NCBI GenBank assembly: GCA_964637165.1 | Contig: CAZWVI010000005.1 | Location: 1-64,000 of the forward strand | Source: CAZWVI01 sp964637165 | GTDB taxonomy: Bacteria > Planctomycetota > UBA1135 | Direction: 5' to 3' | Length of the DNA stretch: 64,000 bases | Shown here: positions 9,557 through 18,858 of the stretch, piece after piece | Position numbering within the stretch: the first letter of the stretch is position 1 | Layout of the letters: each line of letters begins with the position of its first letter | Position numbers and translations under genes: made by a program | The notes under the pieces: model-generated | The model's input: the letters and a program-made list of their open reading frames with translations, nothing else | Database searches by the model: none | What the model was told of the DNA's origin: nothing

Positions 9557-12500
9557 TAGAGTCCTGTTATATCTGACCAGCTACGTCCAACACGAATTTC
9601 ATCAATTTCAACAATTGAAGTTGAAAAAGTTTTGATGCCGCCAGCGCGAATGAACAGTTGGTCGAAGTTGCCGCTAGCATCAGCTCCAGAACTTAAGTAA
9701 TCCCATTGGTCTGCTCCGGTGCCGACACCATTTAATTGTGTGTCACTTTGATGGACAAGCTCCAATGCCGAATCGTAGATTTTCATCCACACTTGGTCCG
9801 GGTTTTTGCCACTAGCATCAATTCGCAGCACAACAAACTGAGTCCGACTCTTACTCGCCGCAACACCTGAGCTTGAGCCGGCCGCCCCATCTATCGCCCA
9901 AGCCCCACCTTCAGCGCCGGCCACAATCGTGTCGCCATTACTTGAATTGCGCAATCCACACATCGCAGTCATTTCACTATCACTGCCACTTAAACGCATA
10001 GCAAATGAAATGTAAAAACTTCCATCGCCAGCCAAGTCGATATCAATTGCGTTGTTATCAAAATTCCGTTGACCCTCCATGCTTAAGTTAGAAACTGTTT
10101 TGCGTTCGAAATAACCGTCCACCTCAACCAAGGGCAAGTTGCTTGGATAGGCTCCAATGCTGCCCAAACGGTGTTTGTAGCCATTTCCGGTGGGAACTTC
10201 CCAGGCGGCCGCGAACCCAGTTCCTCCGGCCAAACCATTTAAGTGGTCTCCGTCATTGCCATCGGCAAATGCTTCAACCGCAGTTGTCGTCCATGGGAGT
10301 TCAGTTTTGAAACGCCAGACCTTTCCTGGAACAACGTCACCATTAGCATAAACTTCGTCAACTCTCCAAAAGTACCAAGTACGTGGGTTCAAGTTTTGTA
10401 AGTCAACATGTGCCGATGAAAATCGCCCATAATGATCAGGTGATCCGGCGAGTGCATCGCGGGCACTCGCAAAGTCAGTGGTTAGGAAAACATCGTGTTG
10501 AGGGTTGTTGCGCGCCGCGGCCCAACTTAATCTTGGCGAAGTACTAACCATGGTGCGAGTATCAAATGGGGTCGGCCCACTTGCCGGACCGCCAATTAAA
10601 AGTTCGTCAATTTCAATTTCATTCAATTGGTAATCCCAAACATCAAATTCATCAAGCAGTCCCGTAAAGAATTGGTCAGGTGAACTTAGATTGATTGGAA
10701 CTATTTGCAAAGTATTGGAACAAGCTCCCAGTGATAGAGGCCAAGATCCAATTAGCTGGGCATCTTGGTACAAACTCAATTCACTTCCATTGAAACTCGC
10801 CGTCAACATACTCCAACTTGTACTTGGTAGAGTCCATCCGGAATCAATCCCAGCGAAATGTAAGCGGCCGGCAATAATTTCAAAGTAGCGGCCATCGTTA
10901 ATTCCGGCGTCACCAAATCCGGCCAACATCGTGCCATCAGCTAAAGCACCATTTGGGTTTACGAATAAATTAATTGTGAACGGAGCATTGCTTGCACTTG
11001 GAACACTATTTGCGTCTTCGACAACTCCGGCTAAGCGTTTGGAGATTTGCAAACAATCACCATTCGGTCCGGCAACTCTTTGGAAGCCATTAAAGTTGGC
11101 GGCGTCGGTGAACAAAGTCAATTCGCGACCGCCCATGTCAGGAAACCAAGTTAGAGGAGTTTTTCCACTGACTTCCCAGCGAACGTAGCGCGCATTCACC
11201 ATTGGAAAGTCCAACACCTGTGCGAAATCTTGGTTGCCATGATTCCAGACAAACACCGGGTCGCTAGTCGAGAAGTTGGAAGTTGTGCTAAACCATAAAC
11301 GTGATTGACCGGTCCAGGTTGTAATTATGTCACGATCAAGAAAGCGCGCCCCTTCAAAGCTAAGAGTTTGTTGGAAGTCAAACTCGGCCCAAGTTCCGTC
11401 ATTACTATTGCGCGTGAGCGCAGTGCTGCACACTCCTTGGCCAGGTGAAACAAATTCACTAACACTATCTCCGTCAACTAAATTGTCCGCGCCCTTTCCG
11501 CTTTGCGCATTTGACGAAAGTAAAACGCTTGGCGTGCTAAGTTCGGCGAGTTGCGCGTCGTATAAGAAGGAAATTTCCTTGGCACCCAAGGAGTGCAAGC
11601 TAGAGCTTTGATCGTATTGTTCGGTCACTTCCCAGCGCACGAACTGGGCAACAATGGGTTCGAAGGGGTATTCAACGAAGTCGCCATGATTGCTGTGAAT
11701 TATTTCGATAAGTTGGTCGTTGGCGTCAAAAACATTGTCTTGAGACAACCAAAGTTGTGACTTGGCAATCCATTCGTTGGAGGGACTGCGATCTTGATGG
11801 CGAAAACCGTCAATGCTTATTGGCGCTCCAAAATCAAATTCGAGCCAGGTTCCATCGGCCGGGTCGCGTGTGAAATTTGCACTCACGACACCTTGGTTCG
11901 CAGAGGCAAAGTCAGTGTTCGCATCGTTATCCCATAAATTGTTGCTTGGAGTCCACCCATTGCTGGTACATTCCAAAACAACAGTTGGGTCGTTACGTTC
12001 GGCACGAATTTGTGGACCTAGAGCATTTGCATCATTGCCAGTGCCAGAACTGTCGATCAATGAATTGCCGCCACCTTCTTCGAACTTCCAAGAAAGGACA
12101 TGCTGTTTTTCTGTTACATCAACCGTAACAGGAGTCCAATGTTCAAGCCCGCTGTTGTCGCCAGCGGCATACCAAAAAGTGTCGGTATAGGATCCAACGC
12201 GCGTGCGGTCGGGTTGATAGTCAAGCAAATCTCTGCCGCCAGGACCGGCACCGATTAGCACCGAAACATTGCCACCCTCAGTGCTGATTGGATCAACTCC
12301 ACTAACATTGAGGCGGTCGAAGTTGGCGTCGTAATCATTGTCCAAAACGTCAATCGCAATTTCTCCCTGAGAATCACCATCGGCCCAATCGGGGTCAGCG
12401 TAGGGTCGCACGGCATCAACAAAGCGTGGCACCTCTGGAAGGTTCAGCCAATCAGCGCGGTCAATAATAATGTTGGTGGTGTCGGGACCGAGTAATAGCC

Positions 12501-13488
12501 ATGCGCCACACATCGCCGAACCGCCCCAAGGCCAGCAATCGATATGACCGGCGCCCCAGTTGTGACCAACTTCGTGCGCGATGATTCCCGGACTATAGCC
12601 GCGGTCCCAAAACAAACCGGCATAAGCTAGCCCGCCGCCTAGAGTTCCCACCCAGGCAAGTCCGGCAATGCCATCGTTTTGATAGTCGGACAATAGAACG
12701 GCGGATTCACGCGGAATGTGTTGTTGATTGTTGTCCCACTCAACCCCAAAGTCACCAAGTAGTACACCAGAGCTATATCCAATGTTGGTGTAGTAACGTG
12801 ATTGGCGAATCACGATTCCAGTTAGCTCATAAGTTGCGAGCGAATCGCGCGCGTAACAAATATCATTTTCCGCAAGTTGATATTCAACGCCCGCAGTCAC
12901 GCCGGCAACGGTTTGCCCCTCGCGTAACCAGTAATCGTAAGTTGCATCAAAGGCAATTCGCGATTTGCGCAATTTCCAATTCCAAGGGTGTGGTGATGGA
13001 AAAGGGTTTCCATTTGCTGGAGGGGTAACTCCCCAAGCGCGACCCGTTGAATTTGGAAATGACTTGTCGAGGGGAATTTCATGCGAATCATCTACTCCAC
13101 ACTTTGCAATCGGCGGCGGTGTTGCCTTACTAATCGTGTGCCGAATCCGTGAACCAGTAGTGGGGGCGAGTCGCCACTTTTCACCACTCGGATTAATAAG
13201 CGTTGCGCGTAATCCACCTTCTTCAAGACTGGCGGCTACATTCCACCCGGGTAGATTGCTTGCACTTCCAAAATAAGTCCGCGACGGGGGAATTTCTTTT
13301 ATCTCGCCATCACTATTCCAAAGTTGGAATGATTCGGCGCGTAAAGAGCGGCGCTTTAAGTTGAGTGAGGTCCGCTTCCCGCGGAATTCAAGGTCTATAT
13401 AAACAGTTTGCGGCAACCCAGCAGGCAAGTCTAGGTCAACTTGGGCCTGCGGGATTGCCGCAATGAGGATGAGAGTGCTGAGGGGCAT
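9556..13488 (-). CDS. large secreted reprolysin-type metalloprotease with discoidin and LamG domains
   Basis: 1310 residues with a short leader ending AIPQAQ. The first 110 residues resemble an ADAM-type propeptide and are related to the propeptide of the metalloprotease at 15084. The catalytic core has HEVGHNWGAGH at 305-315, the M12B-type zinc motif. Then come two F5/8 type C (discoidin)-like modules around 490-750, a LamG-type module around 815-945, a fibronectin-III-like segment, and a C-terminal beta domain rich in SGS/DGS. Probably secreted for breakdown of polymer or host-derived protein. First gene of a coupled series with the sugar isomerase and nagB. Confidence 0.85.
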   Translation of the reverse strand: MPLSTLILIAAIPQAQVDLDLPAGLPQTVYIDLEFRGKRTSLNLKRRSLRAESFQLWNSDGEIKEIPPSRTYFGSASNLPGWNVAASLEEGGLRATLINPSGEKWRLAPTTGSRIRHTISKATPPPIAKCGVDDSHEIPLDKSFPNSTGRAWGVTPPANGNPFPSPHPWNWKLRKSRIAFDATYDYWLREGQTVAGVTAGVEYQLAENDICYARDSLATYELTGIVIRQSRYYTNIGYSSGVLLGDFGVEWDNNQQHIPRESAVLLSDYQNDGIAGLAWVGTLGGGLAYAGLFWDRGYSPGIIAHEVGHNWGAGHIDCWPWGGSAMCGAWLLLGPDTTNIIIDRADWLNLPEVPRFVDAVRPYADPDWADGDSQGEIAIDVLDNDYDANFDRLNVSGVDPISTEGGNVSVLIGAGPGGRDLLDYQPDRTRVGSYTDTFWYAAGDNSGLEHWTPVTVDVTEKQHVLSWKFEEGGGNSLIDSSGTGNDANALGPQIRAERNDPTVVLECTSNGWTPSNNLWDNDANTDFASANQGVVSANFTRDPADGTWLEFDFGAPISIDGFRHQDRSPSNEWIAKSQLWLSQDNVFDANDQLIEIIHSNHGDFVEYPFEPIVAQFVRWEVTEQYDQSSSLHSLGAKEISFLYDAQLAELSTPSVLLSSNAQSGKGADNLVDGDSVSEFVSPGQGVCSTALTRNSNDGTWAEFDFQQTLSFEGARFLDRDIITTWTGQSRLWFSTTSNFSTSDPVFVWNHGNQDFAQVLDFPMVNARYVRWEVSGKTPLTWFPDMGGRELTLFTDAANFNGFQRVAGPNGDCLQISKRLAGVVEDANSVPSASNAPFTINLFVNPNGALADGTMLAGFGDAGINDGRYFEIIAGRLHFAGIDSGWTLPSTSWSMLTASFNGSELSLYQDAQLIGSWPLSLGACSNTLQIVPINLSSPDQFFTGLLDEFDVWDYQLNEIEIDELLIGGPASGPTPFDTRTMVSTSPRLSWAAARNNPQHDVFLTTDFASARDALAGSPDHYGRFSSAHVDLQNLNPRTWYFWRVDEVYANGDVVPGKVWRFKTELPWTTTAVEAFADGNDGDHLNGLAGGTGFAAAWEVPTGNGYKHRLGSIGAYPSNLPLVEVDGYFERKTVSNLSMEGQRNFDNNAIDIDLAGDGSFYISFAMRLSGSDSEMTAMCGLRNSSNGDTIVAGAEGGAWAIDGAAGSSSGVAASKSRTQFVVLRIDASGKNPDQVWMKIYDSALELVHQSDTQLNGVGTGADQWDYLSSGADASGNFDQLFIRAGGIKTFSTSIVEIDEIRVGRSWSDITGL

Positions 13489-13522
13489 TATTTAAGAATA
13501 ACACCCAAAGCAACTCTTGTGT

Positions 13523-14536
13523 TTATCCGTTTAGGATACCGTCAAGCATTTCGTGGACTTTCGCGTCCTCCTGTGGAGTTAGCAACTTGGCCTTTTGCGC
13601 AAACTTTTTCGCCATCGGCATGTCTTCCATGAATCGCTGACACCAAAATGCGCCATTGGTGTAAAGCTCTTTAGCAACGTCGCGGTCCTTTGGTCCGCCG
13701 ATTGCATCTAATGCAATTATGGAAGCAACTGCCGATTTAACCGCTTCAATGCTGTTAACTGATTGCGCCTCAGCAAGAACAACGATCTCAAAGAGGCCGT
13801 TCTCATTCTTCGGGTCCATCGCTTTGGCAGTGGCCATTAAGTCAGCATCGCCTTCGCCAGCAGCAAGAAGTGCTTTAACAACTTCCATCTTGAGGCCTTT
13901 GTTGTTATTTGCGTCAAGTTCTAGGCCGTGCCGTACAACGTCAGCAAGTGTGCTTGAGCCTGGTTGCCCTGCTGATGAAGCCAATGCTTCCATAGCGGCT
14001 CGAACTACCGCGATTTGCGCGCGCGCATCTTTTGCAGCTGCGTATTCAGCACTAAACTTTTTAGCAGCGGCCAAGCCTTTGCGGCCAGTCGATGCAATTT
14101 CGTCCATGTGAGCGACGTAGGCTTCAGGTCCACCTTCTTGGTAGCCAGTTTGGGCAAACACTTCGCCATCATTTGTCATTAACAAGATAGTCGGGTAGCC
14201 ACGCACGCCATACTTCTTGTTTAATTCGTCATTGCGCTTAGGATTCGGCACTTTAGCTTTTGCTTCGTCCTCGCGTGGGAAGTCTAAAGCCACCAAAATG
14301 TACTTCTCTTTTGCAGGAGTTAAGAAGGTGTCAAATTGAAATACTTCTTCATGCAGGCGGATACACCAGCTGCACCAGTCAGAACCGGTGAAGTCAACGA
14401 GCAAATCTTTACCTTGCTCTTTAGCGGCGGCAGTCGCGACATCAAAGTCGTCGTACCAGTCTGAGTGTTCGCCTTCTTGGGCAAAAACCGGGCTAACGGC
14501 AAGCAACATGGCGGAAAGGGAGAGGGCTATTTTCAT
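13523..14536 (-). CDS. periplasmic thioredoxin-like protein (CSWC active site)
   Basis: 337 residues with a signal peptide ending VFAQEG. A thioredoxin fold carries the redox motif WCSWC (C55, C58), a cis-Pro context in GVRGYPTILLMTNDGEV, and then a long helical C-terminal extension of about 170 residues not expected in a simple thioredoxin. The fold is close to the DsbD-gamma/thiol-disulfide family. Overlaps the upstream b562-like gene by 4 bases (ATGA), so the two are probably made together. Likely a periplasmic disulfide reductase or sensor; partner unknown. Confidence 0.85.
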   Translation of the reverse strand: MKIALSLSAMLLAVSPVFAQEGEHSDWYDDFDVATAAAKEQGKDLLVDFTGSDWCSWCIRLHEEVFQFDTFLTPAKEKYILVALDFPREDEAKAKVPNPKRNDELNKKYGVRGYPTILLMTNDGEVFAQTGYQEGGPEAYVAHMDEIASTGRKGLAAAKKFSAEYAAAKDARAQIAVVRAAMEALASSAGQPGSSTLADVVRHGLELDANNNKGLKMEVVKALLAAGEGDADLMATAKAMDPKNENGLFEIVVLAEAQSVNSIEAVKSAVASIIALDAIGGPKDRDVAKELYTNGAFWCQRFMEDMPMAKKFAQKAKLLTPQEDAKVHEMLDGILNG

Positions 14537-15003
14537 TCTTCTTCAGGTTGGAATTTTTTGTGACCGCTTTTTTTGGAGGCACCAAGTTTGCGGAAAAGGG
14601 CTTGAATTTCTGTTTCTTCGCCAGAAATTACGGCGGCTTCGAGTTGACAGAGAATATCTGCAACTTCAAGCATGCCGCGGTGGAACTCGATGTTCCAAAG
14701 TTTGGTTTGCGTTTCATCCATCTCGCTAATTGGAGTTGGATTGTGGCGGCAACATTCAATGGCCGCGAGCTGCATTTTGCTTAGCGTTTCTATGGCCACT
14801 GCTGAATGCTCCGGATTACTAAGCTGGCGGCGTAACATTTTTACCCCAGCTTTTAAGTCTTCCATCGGCTCTTCAAGAGGAGATTTACTAACTTTAAGGG
14901 GCTCGCTCACAGCATCTATCGGCTGGCTAGCACTGACAAGGGATGAAGTCCATGCTGCGGCAAGCAGCAGGAGTACGGTCAACATTCGGAGGGAGGACGG
15001 CAT
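14533..15003 (-). CDS. exported four-helix cytochrome b562-like protein
   Basis: 156 residues with a signal peptide (hydrophobic to about residue 23, ending VSASQP). The rest is predicted helical with repeated amphipathic stretches and ends GASKKSGHKKFQP, resembling the histidine-bearing last helix of cytochrome b562-type bundles found in planctomycete genomes. Heme binding is inferred from the C-terminal histidine and methionines early in the mature protein, and there is no CxxCH motif. A non-heme four-helix bundle is the alternative. It is coupled to the thioredoxin-like gene by an ATGA overlap. Confidence 0.6.
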   Translation of the reverse strand: MPSSLRMLTVLLLLAAAWTSSLVSASQPIDAVSEPLKVSKSPLEEPMEDLKAGVKMLRRQLSNPEHSAVAIETLSKMQLAAIECCRHNPTPISEMDETQTKLWNIEFHRGMLEVADILCQLEAAVISGEETEIQALFRKLGASKKSGHKKFQPEEE

Positions 15004-15083
15004 GGTGGTAAGCCCAAGATTCTAGCTAAGTGCGCCACATCGGTTGACTATATAAGATAGGATAAACTTCAGCCATTTAACCA

Positions 15084-16541
15084 ATGATTACCCCTTCAAT
15101 ACTGCTCACTTTGGCAATTGTTTGCCAAAACCCCCTCGAATCCCAGGCATTGGAATTGCCCACAACCCCGGTGGACAGCTTCAGCGTCAAGGTCGTGTTC
15201 GATCAAATCTTTGACTCCGAATTAATTTTGGATAAGTACAGTGTGCGCTCCAATAGCTTTGCGGTCTGGGAACAAGGAACTGATGGTAGCTTACAGCGAT
15301 TTGCGGCCCCGGATATAAGCACTTATCGTGGCGTGGTAGCCGGCGTTCCTGGTAGCCGTGTAGCCGCATCTCTTTTAGAGGACGGACTTTACGCAATCGT
15401 GAAAATGGGCGATGGCTCTGGTGCTCGCATCATTCAGCCGCTTTCAAGCCTCACCAAAAGCTCTAATTCGAGTTTGCACGCCGTGTTTAGCGAGGGCGAC
15501 ATCCCAGTTGACACCGTACACCTAATGAAAGAACCATTATTGTGGCCTGGATACGGTCAGAGTGGCATGGCTGCAAGTTCTGCAAATGGCGGCGGCAGTA
15601 ATGCTCCGCGCGCTTCGGAAACCATTGAAATCGGAATCGACTGTGACTTCCAGTATTACAACTTGTTTGGTAAGCGTACAAGTCGAGTTGTTCAAGACGT
15701 TGAATCAATGCTCAATGTCATTGATGAAATTTACTCTAACGATGTTGGTCTTTGTTATGACATCAACGACATTGTGATTCGCACAACTGCTAATGATCCT
15801 TACACAACTCGTGATACCAACACCGTGCTTTATCAATTGCGCAGTGAATGGCAAGGACCACTAAGCCACTTGCGTCACGACATGGCCGCCTTGTTCTCTG
15901 GCCGCGACTTCACTGCAACTGCGATTGGCCAAGGCTTTCAAGGATCAATTTGTACAAGCTATAAGTATTCAGTTTCAGCTGCAAAATATTCCCGACATTG
16001 GAGTCGGCGGATTAGTTTAGTAGCGCACGAATTCGGACATAACTGGGATGCAGCTCATTGCTGTGGAACATGCAGTTGTAGTGGGTGCAACATTATGTGC
16101 CCATGTAACGAAGGTTGCTCAACTAATAAGACAATGTTTAGTGCGCAAAGTATTAGTTCAATTTTGTCGCATAAGAACTCACGGATTTGTTTGAGCTCTG
16201 GTTGTAGCACAATTCCACCAACTGACCCATTTAAGCTAATACCCCCAATGCCGCCCATTGCCGGCCAAAATAACACTATATCAGTAGTTGACGGAACAGC
16301 CGGCGGCAGCGCCTCTATCTACTTTTCAATGGTGCAAGGCCCAACCGCAACTACTTGTACAGGAATGTACCTTGGCTTAATCAATCCAAGAACTCTCGGA
16401 GTTATCACTCTCGATTCAAGTGGTGCTGGTTCATTTAGCGCGGCAGTACCGCCTACGGCAAGTGGTTTAACGGTTTACCTACAAGCACTCGATAGCAGTG
16501 GTTGTATGATTAGCAACATGGAGGCTCTAGTTGTTCAATAA
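15084..16541 (+). CDS. secreted reprolysin-type (M12B-like) metalloprotease
   Basis: 485 residues with a signal peptide near MITPSILLTLAIVCQNP. Residues about 30-115 form an ADAM-like propeptide (RSNSFAVWEQ, GVVAGVPGSRVAASLLEDGL). The zinc motif is HEFGHNWDAAH at 315-325, followed by a cysteine-rich segment and IMCPCNEGC, consistent with a disulfide-stabilised Met-turn. The last roughly 100 residues form a beta domain also seen in the FG-GAP protein downstream. Divergent from the b562-like gene with 80 bases between starts. Confidence 0.85.
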   Translation: MITPSILLTLAIVCQNPLESQALELPTTPVDSFSVKVVFDQIFDSELILDKYSVRSNSFAVWEQGTDGSLQRFAAPDISTYRGVVAGVPGSRVAASLLEDGLYAIVKMGDGSGARIIQPLSSLTKSSNSSLHAVFSEGDIPVDTVHLMKEPLLWPGYGQSGMAASSANGGGSNAPRASETIEIGIDCDFQYYNLFGKRTSRVVQDVESMLNVIDEIYSNDVGLCYDINDIVIRTTANDPYTTRDTNTVLYQLRSEWQGPLSHLRHDMAALFSGRDFTATAIGQGFQGSICTSYKYSVSAAKYSRHWSRRISLVAHEFGHNWDAAHCCGTCSCSGCNIMCPCNEGCSTNKTMFSAQSISSILSHKNSRICLSSGCSTIPPTDPFKLIPPMPPIAGQNNTISVVDGTAGGSASIYFSMVQGPTATTCTGMYLGLINPRTLGVITLDSSGAGSFSAAVPPTASGLTVYLQALDSSGCMISNMEALVVQ

Positions 16542-17181
16542 GTACCCCCTGATAGTCGCAACCATTTTGATGGCATGCATTACAGGCAAGCTTCCCGAAA
16601 TTGGCGGCGCAAAATGTGAAGTCGCTGATTGGACTTTTATTCAGCCCAACGCGCCGCTCATCGATTGGGAAATAATTGGTGGGGCAACTTTCGAAGTTTA
16701 CAAAGACGAGGCAGGGGTGCAATGTTTGCGCGGCTTTGGCGATAATCGCCAGAATTCATTTTTAGTATCAAAAAAACACTACGCTGATTTTGAACTGCAA
16801 CTCGAAGTGAAAATTCAACCCGGTGGCAACTCTGGAGTTCAAATTCGCTCACATATTAATGAGAGAGGTCGTGTCGAAGGTTATCAAATTGAAATTGACC
16901 CTAGTGAGCGGTCTTGGTCGGGTGGCTTGTTTGACGAAGCGCGCCGCGCTTGGCTTGACTCCTTAGAAGACAACCCCGCTGGCCGCGCAGCATTTAAAGT
17001 TGGGGAATGGAATACCTATCGTATTTCTTGTATAGGTGACCACATTCAAGCGTGGGTAAATGGGGTGGCCTGTGCCGATTTCCACGATTCCGCGGATTCC
17101 AGTGGCTTTATTGCCTTTCAAGTGCATGGAGGCGGGAAAACACAGGTCGAATTTAGGAAAATAAGGGTAAAAACTGAATAA
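16531..17181 (+). CDS. 3-keto-disaccharide hydrolase-domain (DUF1080) protein
   Basis: 216 residues; the second DUF1080 protein in the window. The TTG at 16531 is supported by a GGAG about 8 bases upstream and gives a hydrophobic leader with a weak lipobox (ILMAC). Family features include FLVSKKHYADFELQLEVKI, GGNSGVQIRSHI, EGYQIEIDPSERSWSGG and GEWNTYRISCIG. It overlaps the metalloprotease stop by 11 bases, so the two genes are probably coupled. The protein likely acts on glycosidic material at the cell surface. Confidence 0.85.
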   Translation: MFNKYPLIVATILMACITGKLPEIGGAKCEVADWTFIQPNAPLIDWEIIGGATFEVYKDEAGVQCLRGFGDNRQNSFLVSKKHYADFELQLEVKIQPGGNSGVQIRSHINERGRVEGYQIEIDPSERSWSGGLFDEARRAWLDSLEDNPAGRAAFKVGEWNTYRISCIGDHIQAWVNGVACADFHDSADSSGFIAFQVHGGGKTQVEFRKIRVKTE

Positions 17182-17307
17182 TAATCAGCTTGCTTGCTGC
17201 ATGTTCCAAATTATTTGCCGTTAAGGCTATAAAAAGCATGGGTTTTTGCGCCATCATTAAGGTTTTTTGGAGTAGTATTAGGGTCGATTCAAATTGACAA
17301 AAGTCCT

Positions 17308-18858
17308 ATGATTAATACCCTTCTACTCTCCGCGATTGCTATAGCTTCCCCTCAAAAGTTTGAAGACCATAGCATCTACCCACCGGATCAATCCGTTGGG
17401 GCATATTTTGCGCATGGCGTTTCCATTGACAATGGACTTGCCGTAGTCGGTGCGTCCCAAGACGCTACCCAAGCAATTGGTGGTGGCTCGGCTTATGTTT
17501 ACGAATGGGACAACGTTAGTAAAGATTGGATCCATCTGCAAAAGTTGCTCCCGATTGATTGGCGTGCTTATATGAAATTTGGAATGTTCGTTTGGGTTGA
17601 CGAGGCCAATGACCGAATTGCGATTGGCGCACGCGGCGATGACCCACAAGGAGCCAAGTCTGGCTCGGTTTATTTATACAAACGGAACACCGCAACTGGC
17701 TTGTTCGAGCAGGAGCAAAAATTAATTCGTTGGGATGGCGCCGAAGACCAGCACTATGGTTCATCAGTAATTCTTGACGGAGACTGGGCAATGGTCGGTT
17801 GTTATAAAGATGACGACAATGGTCATTACTCTGGTTCGGTTTACTTTTGGAAATTAGATCACTCCACTGGCACTTGGCTAAACGTGCAAAAGTTAACAGC
17901 TTACGATGGTCTCGAAGGAGACAAGTTCGGCCGCTACAACTACCTCAAGGATGGCGTTGCGGTAATTGGTGCATCGCGTGACGACAACTTCGGAACTGAT
18001 AGTGGTTCCGCATATATTTATCGTCTTGATCCAGTTGATGAGAAGTTCAAACTTGAAGCACATGTTTTTGGTGCCGATGCCAACAACCGCGATCGTTTTG
18101 GAATTTCTTCTTGGGTCGATGGCGACGTAGCAATTTTTGGCGCCTATTGGGATAAAGATCCTGCTGGAGCCGAAAGTGGTTCGGCCTACATTTTCCGCCG
18201 CGACCAAAATGGCAACTGGAATCAGGAGGCCAAGCTCGAAGCTAGTGATGGTCAGGAAGAACAATTCTTTGGCTGCTATGTACAAATTTATGGCGACACC
18301 GCTTACATTGGTGCATACGGTGACGATGAAGTTGCTGTGAATTCCGGTGCTGTTTACGTATTCAAGCGAGACTCTTCTGGAACGTGGAACGAAATAAACA
18401 AACTACTTTCTTGGGATGGATCGGCCGAAGATAACAGTGGTCGCTTCTTCGATGTCTGGGAGGGTCACGTTTTAGTCGGCAACCGCTTTAATGATTTCAT
18501 GGGCCCAGACGTTGGTGCGGCAGTTGAATTCAAAGGAGCAGAGACTCACCTTGTTGTAAATAAGGTGAATCCGTCGGCGGGAAAAAAATTAGGCTTGATG
18601 TTGGCTGACGGTGATCCATCCCGCCAAACAATTCTCTTTGCCGACATCGCCCGTCGGGGTAGAAATTTTAATGCTCAACACAATGTCCTGTTAGACATTA
18701 TGAATCCTAATCGTTTAGGTTCTGCCAATGTGTTGGATTCGAATGGTTCTACAAGTTGGAACTTTCTTGTTCCCGCGACCTTGGCAGGAGTTTCAGTGTA
18801 TTTTCAGGCGGCGATAAACGGAATTAAAACTAACCGATTACTCGTCAACATCCAGTAA
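17308..18858 (+). CDS. secreted seven-blade FG-GAP beta-propeller with shared C-terminal domain
   Basis: 516 residues with a short leader. Seven blade endings can be counted (GSAYVYEW, GSVYLYKR, GSVYFWKL, GSAYIYRL, GSAYIFRR, GAVYVFKR, GAAVEFKG), each following a VGxxxDD/IGAxxDD-type FG-GAP calcium-loop motif, so an integrin-like seven-blade propeller is likely. The last about 100 residues form a beta domain (DSNGSTSWNFLVP, GVSVYFQA) resembling the C-terminus of the metalloprotease at 15084 and the propeller at 58273. Its end overlaps the opposite-strand radical SAM gene by 21 bases. Confidence 0.88.
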   Translation: MINTLLLSAIAIASPQKFEDHSIYPPDQSVGAYFAHGVSIDNGLAVVGASQDATQAIGGGSAYVYEWDNVSKDWIHLQKLLPIDWRAYMKFGMFVWVDEANDRIAIGARGDDPQGAKSGSVYLYKRNTATGLFEQEQKLIRWDGAEDQHYGSSVILDGDWAMVGCYKDDDNGHYSGSVYFWKLDHSTGTWLNVQKLTAYDGLEGDKFGRYNYLKDGVAVIGASRDDNFGTDSGSAYIYRLDPVDEKFKLEAHVFGADANNRDRFGISSWVDGDVAIFGAYWDKDPAGAESGSAYIFRRDQNGNWNQEAKLEASDGQEEQFFGCYVQIYGDTAYIGAYGDDEVAVNSGAVYVFKRDSSGTWNEINKLLSWDGSAEDNSGRFFDVWEGHVLVGNRFNDFMGPDVGAAVEFKGAETHLVVNKVNPSAGKKLGLMLADGDPSRQTILFADIARRGRNFNAQHNVLLDIMNPNRLGSANVLDSNGSTSWNFLVPATLAGVSVYFQAAINGIKTNRLLVNIQ

